Shown here: in pieces, positions 1 to 9,086 of the stretch
How positions within the stretch are numbered: the first letter of the stretch is position 1
How the letters are laid out: each line of letters begins with the position of its first letter
NCBI GenBank assembly: GCA_013824245.1
Contig: PNNN01000049.1
Location: 121,068 to 185,067, forward strand
Length of the DNA stretch: 64,000 bases
Direction of reading: 5' to 3'
From: Chlorobiaceae bacterium
GTDB lineage: Bacteria; Bacteroidota; Ignavibacteria; UBA10030; SZUA-254
The notes under the pieces: model-generated
The model's database searches: none
What the model was told of the DNA's origin: nothing
What the model saw: only the letters and a program-made list of their open reading frames with translations
Program-made: the position numbers and the translations under genes

Positions 1-1428
1 CCACCTTTTGCAATAACAGACGATGTAAATGCAAGTGAAGAACTTCGTCTTCAATATCGATACCTTGATCTTCGCCGGTCTCCACTTCAGAAAAATTTTC
101 TCATTCGTCACCAAATGTATCAAATTACGAGGAAGTATTACGATGAATTGAACTTCATCGAAGTTGAAACTCCGATACTTATGAAGAGCACGCCGGAAGG
201 TGCTCGCGATTACCTGGTCCCAAGCCGTGTTCATCACGGTAAATTTTATGCTCTTCCACAATCGCCGCAAACATATAAGCAATTGTTGATGGTTGCAGGA
301 ATGGATAGATATTTCCAGATAGTCAAATGTTTCCGTGACGAGGATTTACGTGCAGATCGACAACCGGAGTTCACTCAGATAGATGTTGAGATGTCTTTTG
401 TAGATGAAGAAGATATTTATCAGGTGACAGAGGGATTAATGAAACGGTTTTTTAAAGAGATTAAAGGAATCGAAATTCAAACACCTTTTCCCCGTTTGAC
501 TTATAAAGATGCAATAGAAACTTACGGCTCGGATAAACCGGATACGCGATTTGACTTAAGGTTTACACAAGTAAATGAATTGGTTCAGGATTCAGGATTC
601 AAAGTCTTTGCCGATGTTGTGAAGAAGGGTGGAGTGGTTGCCGGGTTTGTAGCACCTCAATGTGCGAACTATTCACGCAGTCAACTCGATCTTCTTACCG
701 ATCTTGCAAAGAAAATGGGTGCCGGCGGTTTGGTGTGGATGAAAGTTACAGCCGAAACTGTTGAATCACCAATAGAAAAATTTATCGGTAAAGAAGTTCT
801 TCTAGCGGTCAAAAATAAAATGAAAGCCACTTCAGGTGATCTTATTCTTCTAATCTCCGATAGTTGGATGAAAACGTACTCAATCCTCGGTAATCTCCGG
901 CTTGAAATTGCCAAGAGGTTGAACCTCCTTGATGATTCGAAGAATAATTTATTGTGGGTAACCGATTTCCCGATGTTCGAGTATGATGAAAACGACAAGA
1001 GATACGTTGCGGTTCATCATCCGTTCACATCACCGAAGATAGATGATTTACCGCTATTAGATTCTGATCCATCCAAAGCGCGGGCACGTGCATACGATTT
1101 GGTTTTAAACGGAAACGAAATCGCTGGCGGCAGTATCAGGATTCATGATCGGACATTACAGAGCAAAGTCTTTACACTTTTAGGGATCGACGAAGAACAC
1201 GCGAAGAAGAAATTCGGATTCTTGCTCGAAGCATTCCGTTACGGCGCGCCTCCACATGGCGGAATCGCTTATGGGTTCGACCGTATCTGCATGTTGCTGA
1301 CAGGCGAGAAATCGATTCGTGATGTTATAGCATTTCCAAAAACAACAAGCGCAATGTCATTGATGGATGAATCGCCTTCGGAAGTCGATGAAGCACAGTT
1401 AAAAGAGCTGCATATTAAACTTGTTTGA
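1..1428 (+). CDS. aspS: Aspartyl-tRNA synthetase (5' partial, continues upstream of window)
   Basis: Frame is open from base 1 (PPFAITDDVNASEELRLQYRYLDLRR...) into the 115 ORF; class II aaRS motifs including FRDEDLRADRQPEFTQIDVEMSF and the C-terminal GIAYGFDRICMLL. Confidence 0.97.
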   Translation, partial: PPFAITDDVNASEELRLQYRYLDLRRSPLQKNFLIRHQMYQITRKYYDELNFIEVETPILMKSTPEGARDYLVPSRVHHGKFYALPQSPQTYKQLLMVAGMDRYFQIVKCFRDEDLRADRQPEFTQIDVEMSFVDEEDIYQVTEGLMKRFFKEIKGIEIQTPFPRLTYKDAIETYGSDKPDTRFDLRFTQVNELVQDSGFKVFADVVKKGGVVAGFVAPQCANYSRSQLDLLTDLAKKMGAGGLVWMKVTAETVESPIEKFIGKEVLLAVKNKMKATSGDLILLISDSWMKTYSILGNLRLEIAKRLNLLDDSKNNLLWVTDFPMFEYDENDKRYVAVHHPFTSPKIDDLPLLDSDPSKARARAYDLVLNGNEIAGGSIRIHDRTLQSKVFTLLGIDEEHAKKKFGFLLEAFRYGAPPHGGIAYGFDRICMLLTGEKSIRDVIAFPKTTSAMSLMDESPSEVDEAQLKELHIKLV

Positions 1429-1523
1429 AAAAGTTTTATGCAACAAATTATTTCACACGAAGGCGCAAAGAAAAATAGAATAATTAATAAAAGAATTAAC
1501 AAAAATTTATTGAAGGAGAAATT

Positions 1524-2570
1524 ATGGTCGGAATTGTTGGTTTTGGCGCGTACCTCCCACGGTACCGCATAAAAGCAGAAACAATAGCAAAGCAATGGGG
1601 GATGGATGCTAATTCTATCATTCGGGGATTGCAGTTGAATGAAAAAACTGTTCCCGGACAAGATGAAGATACTATCACAATCTCAGTAGCGGCGGCGAAG
1701 AATGCACTATTGCGTGCACAAATCGATCCGCAGGATATTGGCGCATTGTATATAGGTTCTGAATCGCATCCGTATGCGGTTAAACCAAGCGGCACAATTG
1801 TAATCGATGCGCTTGGAATTGGTCCGCATGTTCACGTTGCAAGTTATGAATTTGCATGTAAAGCAGGAAGCGAAGCAATGTATGTTGCTGCAAATCTTGT
1901 AAAAGCTGGTGAGATGAAATATGCAATGGGCATCGGTGCAGATACATCGCAAGGTGCACCGGGGGATGCGCTGGAATATTCCGCCTCGGCTGGCGGCGCC
2001 GCGTTTATCATGGGAACCGAAAAAGTTGTGGCTGAAATTCTTTTCACTCACTCTTACACTTCCGATACTCCCGATTTCTGGCGGCGCGAAGGTGAAGATT
2101 ATCCCCGTCATGGCGGAAGATTTACAGGCGATCCCGCATACTTCAAGCACGTTATGGGTGCGGCGACTGCGCTTCTTGAAAAATCTAAAATGAAACCTTC
2201 CGATTTTAAGTATGCTGTTTTTCACATGCCAAACGGAAAGTTTCCTCAGGAAGTCGGCAAGCGTCTCGGCTTTACAAAAGAGCAGTTGGAAGTCGGATGG
2301 ATTGTGCCTTGGATGGGTAACACTTATTCTGGCTCATCACCAACCGGACTTGCGGCGATTCTCGATGTTGCTAAACCGGGCGACATGATTTTCATGGTAT
2401 CGTTTGGTTCCGGTGCAGGCAGTGATGGTTTCATCTTTAAAGTTACCAAAGAAATTACTAAGGTTCAGAATCGCGCGCCGAAGTTGAAAGATTATCTTGA
2501 TAAAGATAAAATCTATCTCGACTACGGTGAGTACGCGAAGTTCCGTAAAAAAATTAAACTTAATGAATAA
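1524..2570 (+). CDS. Hydroxymethylglutaryl-CoA synthase (archaeal-type family)
   Basis: MVGIVGFGAYLPRYRIKAETIAKQWG..., thiolase-fold HMGCS motif ASYEFACKAGSEAM; followed by thiolase and DUF35 genes as in archaea. Confidence 0.9.
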   Translation: MVGIVGFGAYLPRYRIKAETIAKQWGMDANSIIRGLQLNEKTVPGQDEDTITISVAAAKNALLRAQIDPQDIGALYIGSESHPYAVKPSGTIVIDALGIGPHVHVASYEFACKAGSEAMYVAANLVKAGEMKYAMGIGADTSQGAPGDALEYSASAGGAAFIMGTEKVVAEILFTHSYTSDTPDFWRREGEDYPRHGGRFTGDPAYFKHVMGAATALLEKSKMKPSDFKYAVFHMPNGKFPQEVGKRLGFTKEQLEVGWIVPWMGNTYSGSSPTGLAAILDVAKPGDMIFMVSFGSGAGSDGFIFKVTKEITKVQNRAPKLKDYLDKDKIYLDYGEYAKFRKKIKLNE

Positions 2571-2582
2571 GGAGACCCGACT

Positions 2583-3734
2583 ATGAGAGATGTAGTAGTA
2601 ATAGGAGCCGGCATGACGAAGTTCGGCGAGCTTTGGGGCAAATCAATAAAAGATATTTTTGTTGAAGCCGCCCTGAAAGCAATCGAAGATGCCGGAGTAA
2701 AACAAATCGACTCGATGTACGTCGGTGCAATGTCGTCGGGATTGTTTGTTGGACAAGAACACTTAGGTGCGGTGATGGCAGATTACCTTGGTGTTACTCC
2801 GATTCCGGCAACACACGTTGAATCGGCTTGTGCATCGGGCGGTGTTTCGTTCCGACAAGCATATTTAGAAGTCGCTTCCGGTGCGAGTGATATCGTACTT
2901 GCAGGCGGTGTTGAGAAGATGACAGACGGCGCCGATGTAACAGAAGCGCTGGCAACTGCCGCCGATCAGGAGTATGAAGTGTATCAGGGCGTTACGTTTC
3001 CCGGATTGTACGCCATGATCGCACACGCGCACATGAAGGAATTCGGCACAACCCGAAAACAACTTGCCGCGGTCGCTGTGAAGAATCACAGAAACGGAGC
3101 CAAGAATCCGAACGCACAATTCCGCTCGGAGATTACGATAGATCAGGTACTTAACGCGACGATGGTTTCGGATCCGTTCGGGCTGCTCGACTGCTCACCA
3201 GTGAGCGATGGAGCCGCAGCCGTAATTGTTACGACGATGGAAATGGCAAAAAAACTTAAGAAGAAACCAATCAAAGTTATCGCATCTGCTCAAGCTTCAG
3301 ATACGATAGCGCTTCACAGCCGACCGAGCATAACCACTATCGGTTCAGTTGTGAATGCCGCGAAGAAAGCGTACAAGATGGCGGGATTAAAACCGTCGGA
3401 TATCGATCTTTGCGAGGTGCACGACTGCTTTACGATTGCCGAGATTGTTGTCTCGGAAGATTTAGGATTTTTCAAAAAAGGCGAAGGTGGAAAAGCCGCT
3501 GAGAAAGGTTTAACCGCCATCGGAGGAAAAATTCCAATCAACACAAGCGGCGGACTGAAATCTAAAGGTCATCCGGTTGGAGCAACAGGCATCGCACAAA
3601 TAATTGAACTTTATGAACAACTCAATGGCAAAGCAGGTGACCGTCAGGTTAAAGGCGCGCGGATCGGTATGGCGCAAAACATGGGCGGAAGCGGCGCAAG
3701 CTGTGTCATTCATATTTTGGAAGGTGGAAAATGA
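2583..3734 (+). CDS. Thiolase family protein (archaeal-type acetyl-CoA C-acetyltransferase)
   Basis: [51 protein letters not shown] motifs of SCP2/archaeal thiolases. Confidence 0.93.
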   Translation: MRDVVVIGAGMTKFGELWGKSIKDIFVEAALKAIEDAGVKQIDSMYVGAMSSGLFVGQEHLGAVMADYLGVTPIPATHVESACASGGVSFRQAYLEVASGASDIVLAGGVEKMTDGADVTEALATAADQEYEVYQGVTFPGLYAMIAHAHMKEFGTTRKQLAAVAVKNHRNGAKNPNAQFRSEITIDQVLNATMVSDPFGLLDCSPVSDGAAAVIVTTMEMAKKLKKKPIKVIASAQASDTIALHSRPSITTIGSVVNAAKKAYKMAGLKPSDIDLCEVHDCFTIAEIVVSEDLGFFKKGEGGKAAEKGLTAIGGKIPINTSGGLKSKGHPVGATGIAQIIELYEQLNGKAGDRQVKGARIGMAQNMGGSGASCVIHILEGGK

Positions 3735-4123
3735 TTACTGCACGTTATCATCGCGAAGTTCCTCAACGCTATCGGCTCGAAGCAGGCAAATGCACAAAGT
3801 GCGGATATGTTGCTTTTCCGCCGCGGCTTGTTTGTCCGAAATGCAGCACGAAAAAATTCAAACCAATCGTGTTGAAGGATGAAGGTAAAATAATTACCTA
3901 CACTGTAATCCGTGTGGGACCCGATAAATTTTCAAAAGAAACTCCATACGCAATCGGGATTATCGAATTGAACGATAAACTCCGCTTGACTGCTCAAATT
4001 GCTGGTGTGGTTGATTTTGAGAAACTGAAGATCGGACAAAAGGTAAAGCTTGTCTTCCGAAAAATTCAGGACGATGGCAAAGCCGGAATCCACATGTATG
4101 GGTATAAAGCTGTTTTAGCTTAA
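3731..4123 (+). CDS. Zn-ribbon/OB-fold (DUF35) acyl-CoA-binding protein
   Basis: [20 protein letters not shown] rubredoxin-like Zn ribbon then OB fold; ATGA overlap with the thiolase stop. Confidence 0.92.
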   Translation: MITARYHREVPQRYRLEAGKCTKCGYVAFPPRLVCPKCSTKKFKPIVLKDEGKIITYTVIRVGPDKFSKETPYAIGIIELNDKLRLTAQIAGVVDFEKLKIGQKVKLVFRKIQDDGKAGIHMYGYKAVLA

Positions 4124-4130
4124 GAAAAAA

Positions 4131-4180
4131 CCTCCCGAAGTGCTTGCTCTGTCGTTAGCGAAGGCTCTATCTTCGGGAAG
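4131..4180 (+). terminator. Hairpin downstream of the HMGCS-thiolase-DUF35 operon
   Basis: cctcccgaag ... cttcgggaag inverted arms just after the DUF35 stop codon; no strong U tract. Confidence 0.45.
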
Positions 4181-4228
4181 TTAAGAGTTGTTTTTATATA
4201 TCAAGAGAATTATTTACCTTAAATCGGT

Positions 4229-4411
4229 ATGAAGAAAAAATTTGATTGCGTGGAAATGAAGCACAATATTCAAGCGAAGATTTATAAAGAAATCAAGGGA
4301 ATGACGCACGCAGAAGAATTAGAATATTACCGTCGTAAAGCCGAAGAGCTATGGAAAAGATTTGGTAAAGAAAGGCCAAATATCGGGAAGCGTAAAAAAG
4401 AAATAGCATAA
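4229..4411 (+). CDS. Small charged protein, possible orphan antitoxin-like
   Basis: 60 aa, MKKKFDCVEMKHNIQAKIYKEIKGMTHAEELEYYRRKAEELWKRF; resembles small antitoxin-like proteins; no adjacent toxin. Confidence 0.6.
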   Translation: MKKKFDCVEMKHNIQAKIYKEIKGMTHAEELEYYRRKAEELWKRFGKERPNIGKRKKEIA

Positions 4412-4453
4412 ATAAGGGCTTCAAACTTTCGAGAGGTTAAGAGGACTTTCTCT

Positions 4454-4864
4454 ATGAATACAAAGCAATTAGTACCTATACTGATTCATGCATCTGTCGG
4501 TTGGGTGTTTTGTGCAGCAACGATAGGAATAGGCATGGCTACGACCTCAATCAAGAATACGTTGATCATTCACGTAATCGGTGCTCCTGTTTTCTTCATC
4601 GCAGTTTCAATTGCTTACTTCACCAAGTACAGGTATGGAACACCGCTTTTTATTGCCATATTGTTTATAGCTTTCGTGGTAACAGTTGATTTTTTTCTTG
4701 TAGCATTGGTCATTAACAGAAGTCTTGAGATGTTCACCAATTTGCTTGGGACGTGGATTCCGTTCGTTTTAATTTTCGCTTCAACATATTTTACAGGAAT
4801 CATAATCATTGCACGACATCGTGGAAACAATAATACCAGCGCAGTCAAACAGGTAAAAAACTAG
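4454..4864 (+). CDS. Hypothetical multi-pass membrane protein
   Basis: 136 aa, four hydrophobic segments. Confidence 0.6.
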   Translation: MNTKQLVPILIHASVGWVFCAATIGIGMATTSIKNTLIIHVIGAPVFFIAVSIAYFTKYRYGTPLFIAILFIAFVVTVDFFLVALVINRSLEMFTNLLGTWIPFVLIFASTYFTGIIIIARHRGNNNTSAVKQVKN

Positions 4865-5033
4865 CTGGGAGTGAATTCCATTTCGAAGTAGAGGATTTGG
4901 TTTTGTGTATTATTAACCATACATTTACGCTAAATTTAAAACGGTTTAAAGAGCGTGATGAGTGTAAAAAACCAGCTGAAACAATGGAAAACACATTCAT
5001 CTTTCAAGGAATTGATGACTCTTGTAACACAGA

Positions 5034-6566
5034 TTGATGCTTAGCAACGTAAGACAGCCCCTTCACATATTGTTTCTCGCCAGCGTGATGCTGCTGGTTG
5101 CTTCTGACCCCGTCGTCTCGGCGAACAGAACGTTTACCGGTCCCGGCAATTTCAGCGACGCTACAAAGTGGAGTGGTAGTTCGATTCCTAACGCAGGAGA
5201 TAACCTCTGGATCAGAGGAACGTGCACTTTTGACAACGCTGCAAACAGCTTAGCATACGGCGCACTGGATGTTGGACATACAGTAGCGGGTACGCTGAAT
5301 TGGCCTGTCGGCGGAACCAATACTCTGAATGTAACTGATGTCAGTTCGACGAATGCCGGCAGTGCCATCGATATGACTAACGGGGGAACGCTTCAGATCC
5401 GCACATCTTGGACTACTACTAACCAGACATTTACACCAGGGACTGGTACGATTACATTTGCCGGAACTCAAACAATGCCAGCCGCAATATCAACATACAA
5501 CAACTTGACCATTAACATAGCAGCGGGTACTGTAACTTTTGGCGTTGGAACGACAGTGAATGGTAATTTGCTGATCTCTGCCGGAACTCTCAGTGTCGGA
5601 GCAAGCAATTTTGTATTAAACGCGAAAGGTAATTTCACAAACAACGCTGGCTTTACCCAAGGCAGCGGCACAGTAACATTGAACGGCACCACAGCTCAAG
5701 CCGTAGGTGGAACTACAAGTACAGCATTCAACAATTTAACCATTTCCAATACCAGTGCTACAGTTTCTGCAAACACAAACTTCAGTGTCGGAGGCACTCT
5801 AACAGTCAATGGCAGCGCAGTCTTGAATCCTGCTGCCGCTGTGGTCATCAGTGGATCTGGTACGCTGACGGGAAGTGGCACGGTCAAAGTAACTCGAACT
5901 GCTGCGACGGCTGACTTCGCTTCTCAATACACGATCACGGCTAAGACACTCACCAACTTAACGGTAGATTACGACGCCACAGCGGCGCAGACAGTGAACG
6001 AGTTGAATTATTTCAACCTGACTGTCAGTGGTAATCGCGGCAGTGCGACTGTAACGCTTGCATCCGGCACGGTGGGAATCTCGGGGACCTTCACTCTCAA
6101 TGCGACCAATGTTGTCTACGCAACATCAGGGAATACGGTGGACTTTAACGGAAGTGGTGCCCAAACGATCACGGCATTCAATTATAATAACCTGACTGTC
6201 AGTGCTACTCGAGTTACGAACAACATAACGTGGTCATCCAGCAGTACAATTGGAATAGCTGATGTCCTCGGTTTGACGGCGACCTTTACATCAGGTTCTC
6301 ATATTACGACTGGCAGTACGATTGACTACAACGGCGCCTCGGCTCAGAGCATCACGGCGACATCGGCAAAGTTTAGTTATTACCATCTGATTCTCTCCAA
6401 TACTGGCGCGAAATCCATTAGCAGTCCGGTTACAGCAACAGGAAACATGACCGTAAATGCCGGGGCGAGCGTCACGGTTGTACCCGGTGTGACTCTGCAA
6501 GTCAATGGAGATATCGGAAACGCCGGCACAATCACGAACAATGGTATAATCAACGCAGGGAATTAG
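5034..6566 (+). CDS. Secreted beta-solenoid-like repeat protein, no T9SS sorting domain
   Basis: Signal-like N-terminus; repeated NNLTIS/NLTVSGN...GTVTLNG-type repeats; ends VNGDIGNAGTITNNGIINAGN. Confidence 0.75.
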   Translation: MMLSNVRQPLHILFLASVMLLVASDPVVSANRTFTGPGNFSDATKWSGSSIPNAGDNLWIRGTCTFDNAANSLAYGALDVGHTVAGTLNWPVGGTNTLNVTDVSSTNAGSAIDMTNGGTLQIRTSWTTTNQTFTPGTGTITFAGTQTMPAAISTYNNLTINIAAGTVTFGVGTTVNGNLLISAGTLSVGASNFVLNAKGNFTNNAGFTQGSGTVTLNGTTAQAVGGTTSTAFNNLTISNTSATVSANTNFSVGGTLTVNGSAVLNPAAAVVISGSGTLTGSGTVKVTRTAATADFASQYTITAKTLTNLTVDYDATAAQTVNELNYFNLTVSGNRGSATVTLASGTVGISGTFTLNATNVVYATSGNTVDFNGSGAQTITAFNYNNLTVSATRVTNNITWSSSSTIGIADVLGLTATFTSGSHITTGSTIDYNGASAQSITATSAKFSYYHLILSNTGAKSISSPVTATGNMTVNAGASVTVVPGVTLQVNGDIGNAGTITNNGIINAGN

Positions 6567-6623
6567 CAGATGTACTATTCACGAATTAAACATATATCAA
6601 CAACAAACAAAGGAGAAAAAGCA

Positions 6624-6653
6624 ATGTGTTACGAACAATTCAGACCGCCTTAG
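6624..6653 (+). other. Possible leader mini-ORF (MCYEQFRPP) followed by hairpins
   Basis: AAAGGAGAAAAAGCA-ATG spacing; followed by ccgccttagtgcgg and gcccgacgtgagcggtcgggt hairpins before the next gene. Confidence 0.3.
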
Positions 6654-6827
6654 TGCGGAACGGCATTTTACGAGCCCGACGTGAGCGGTCGGGTCGTAGA
6701 TAAGAACAACGTTAACCATTTAACAAAATAAAAAGGAACAATTATCATGAAAACGCAAAATTTAGTAAACAAAAATCAAAACAAAAATTCAAACTATTTA
6801 AAAACAATTTCAAAAAGGAGTAAAGTA

Positions 6828-8417
6828 ATGTTTAAATCAATTTTATTCGCAATCGTCGCCTTATTCGTTATCGTAGGCGTAACTTTTAGCCAGAATCTTG
6901 TAATTCAATCTGGAAGTAGTTTTACGGGAACTGGAACTTATAATATCAAAGGCAACATAACAAATAGCGGTGTTGCCGCTCCAACCACAATAGAAGGTAC
7001 AGTAAATCTCACTGGTGCTGACCAGGGTATCGGTACAGCAACTAATGGCGGACTCACATTTGGGACTCTTAGTTCTGCGGGGACGCTTGCCAAAACTCAG
7101 AATGTTGCCGTAACCGTATCGACTGCTTACACAGTTGCCGGTACAGGCAGCTTTGATGTCAATGGACAAACTCTTAATCTTGATGGTTCTGCCAATAGAA
7201 CAAGTGGTGCACTCGCAGCAAGCGGTGGTGGCAGCACTGTGAACTATCGTGCAAATGCGGGATCACAGACTGTTATCGATGCAAACTATACTAATTTAAT
7301 TCTCTCGAATGCTGCTTCAAAAAGCCTGCAAGGTCCAGTAATCGCTGGGACAATGACACATACCGGTGGTGACCTGACTGTGGATCGAGACCTTACGGTC
7401 AACACGTCGGGTACTTTGGCAACTCTGGCAAACATTACTGCCGGTAGAACGCTAACCTTCGGAACTGGAGCAAGCAGCATCAATACAATTACAGCGATAA
7501 ACGGTACAGGGAGTCTGATCAACGGTTCCGGTGCTCTCACAGTTACTAACCTGAGTGGCAACAGCGGTACGATTACGTCGGCTGCTGGTGGTGGAACAAT
7601 GTCCTTTACTAATGCAGCAACAAACGGTGGCACGATTACAGGTGGAGCGGGCTTGGTAACATTCTCCAACACACTTGATCATGGCACAGGAACGATAACT
7701 GCAGGAACAGGCGGTCTAAAATTCGACGGTGTGTTAACAATTAATTCCGGTACCGTTACTGCTGGAACAGGAACAAATCTTGACTTCAACGCTGATGTTG
7801 CGATTAAAGTTGGTGGTACGATATCACTTATAGGTACAGGAGAAGCAACTTTTGCTAGTACCTTTGCAGAACAATCTGGAACTGTTAACCTCGCCGTCGG
7901 ATCTTTGTGGACGTATGATGGTGGCGATCAAAATGTCGCTGGTGGCGGAGCTGGTGTTACTTACGGAAGGTTGACGATGGCAGGCACTGGCAGCAGTAAA
8001 AAGACAGCCCTTGGTGACCTCACAGTCAACGGGGATTTCACAAATTCACCAACTATTACAACAGACATGAGAACGTTTGGCTTGACACTGGCTGCTGGCA
8101 AGATCAACACAGGCGCAACGATGCAATTTGCCGGTCTAAACAACGGTGTAGTGTTCAATACTGGTACGGTTGAGTACAATGGAACAACGGGTGATGCTGC
8201 TACCCAGACAGTTGCTACTGGAACGTATGCAAATTTGTTATTTACCAACAATTCTCCAAAGAATATTCTCGGTGGAACGGTTAGCACATCTTCTAATCTC
8301 GGCATCAACTCTGGCGTAACGGTGAATGTGCAAGGTACAGGCATTTTGACAGTTGGTGCTGATTTGATCAACGCCGGCACGCTCAACAACGCTGGTACAG
8401 TCAACGTGGGTGAATAA
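6828..8417 (+). CDS. Secreted beta-solenoid-like repeat protein, no T9SS sorting domain
   Basis: Signal peptide MFKSILFAIVALFVIVGVTFSQ with SD aaaggag (ORF track start 6747 is upstream in frame); GTITAGTGG/GTLTFGTG repeats; ends GADLINAGTLNNAGTVNVGE. Confidence 0.75.
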   Translation: MFKSILFAIVALFVIVGVTFSQNLVIQSGSSFTGTGTYNIKGNITNSGVAAPTTIEGTVNLTGADQGIGTATNGGLTFGTLSSAGTLAKTQNVAVTVSTAYTVAGTGSFDVNGQTLNLDGSANRTSGALAASGGGSTVNYRANAGSQTVIDANYTNLILSNAASKSLQGPVIAGTMTHTGGDLTVDRDLTVNTSGTLATLANITAGRTLTFGTGASSINTITAINGTGSLINGSGALTVTNLSGNSGTITSAAGGGTMSFTNAATNGGTITGGAGLVTFSNTLDHGTGTITAGTGGLKFDGVLTINSGTVTAGTGTNLDFNADVAIKVGGTISLIGTGEATFASTFAEQSGTVNLAVGSLWTYDGGDQNVAGGGAGVTYGRLTMAGTGSSKKTALGDLTVNGDFTNSPTITTDMRTFGLTLAAGKINTGATMQFAGLNNGVVFNTGTVEYNGTTGDAATQTVATGTYANLLFTNNSPKNILGGTVSTSSNLGINSGVTVNVQGTGILTVGADLINAGTLNNAGTVNVGE

Positions 8418-8492
8418 GTGCATCGCGTAAAAAACATAACAATGGGTACAGTCATGTAACAGGTGAATACATAATAATGTGAAGACAATCTC

Positions 8493-8551
8493 GTAGCACG
8501 AACTTCAGTTCGTGAACCGGTGGCGTGGCTGCGACATGAATGTCACGCTAC
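8493..8551. repeat. BIME-like pair of REP palindromes in inverted orientation
   Basis: GTAGCACGAACTTCAGTTCGTG followed on the opposite strand by GTAGCGTGACATTCATGTCGC; both have a GTAG head next to a palindrome. Confidence 0.65.
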
Positions 8552-8590
8552 ATGTAGTTCGCCGATGCGTGGTCCATAAAGTAGGACTGA

Positions 8591-8672
8591 ATGTTTGCAG
8601 CTTTGCACTCATCCGACATATTACGCCCGGTCGCCCGCCGGAGGGCGGGTTCGAGTCGGATGTCGGCTGCAG
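8591..8672. repeat. Compound hairpin (catccgac ... gtcggatg with inner cgcccgccggagggcg)
   Basis: Nested inverted repeats in the intergenic region. Confidence 0.5.
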
Positions 8673-8698
8673 CGGAAATTGTTCGTCAACAGTATTGA

Positions 8699-8812
8699 GA
8701 TGTCATGCTGAGCGAGGTCCCACGAAGCGGGACGGAGTCGAATCATCTGAAGCAAGATGTCAGATTCCCCCTCCTGCCAAATTTGTTCAACATCGGGACT
8801 CAGAATGACACT
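8699..8812. repeat. Dispersed 'tgtcatgctgagcgag...actcagaatgaca' intergenic element
   Basis: gtcatgctgag / ctcagaatgac imperfect inverted termini around gaagcgggacggagtcgaatcatctg. Confidence 0.55.
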
Positions 8813-8897
8813 GAGGCAGTTGATGTGTATGATAAGTTTGAATTAATGAAAGTGCGTTTTCATGTAAAATGATGAAAAAATATAAAGTTAAAAAACC

Positions 8898-8951
8898 CTC
8901 CTGAAAACTGGTGGTGAGATTCTGCTCAAATCTTACCACTGGCAGCAGGAG
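8898..8951. repeat. Long stem-loop
   Basis: ctcctg...gtggtgagatt-ctgctc-aaatcttaccac...caggag. Confidence 0.5.
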
Positions 8952-9086
8952 AATGAACCACGAGGTGAAGGCGTTTTTTATTCTGAGCCAAAAGCTCATG
9001 CGCCTCTGGCAGGCGGGCCTTCACTTCAGTTGATTGTTTGGATGATATTGAAATGAAAAAAAATATTAGAATTTTAGAAAGAGTGT

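Noticed and set aside
1707-2225. 172-aa antisense ORF
   Set aside because: Shadow of the HMG-CoA synthase gene; no recognisable protein features.
5063-5887. Several antisense ORFs in the beta-solenoid genes
   Set aside because: Shadow ORFs caused by Gly/Thr/Ala/Asn-rich repeats on the coding strand.
8512-8808. 98-aa plus-strand ORF
   Set aside because: Runs through REP and other intergenic repeat elements; Cys/Arg-rich translation typical of non-coding repeats.
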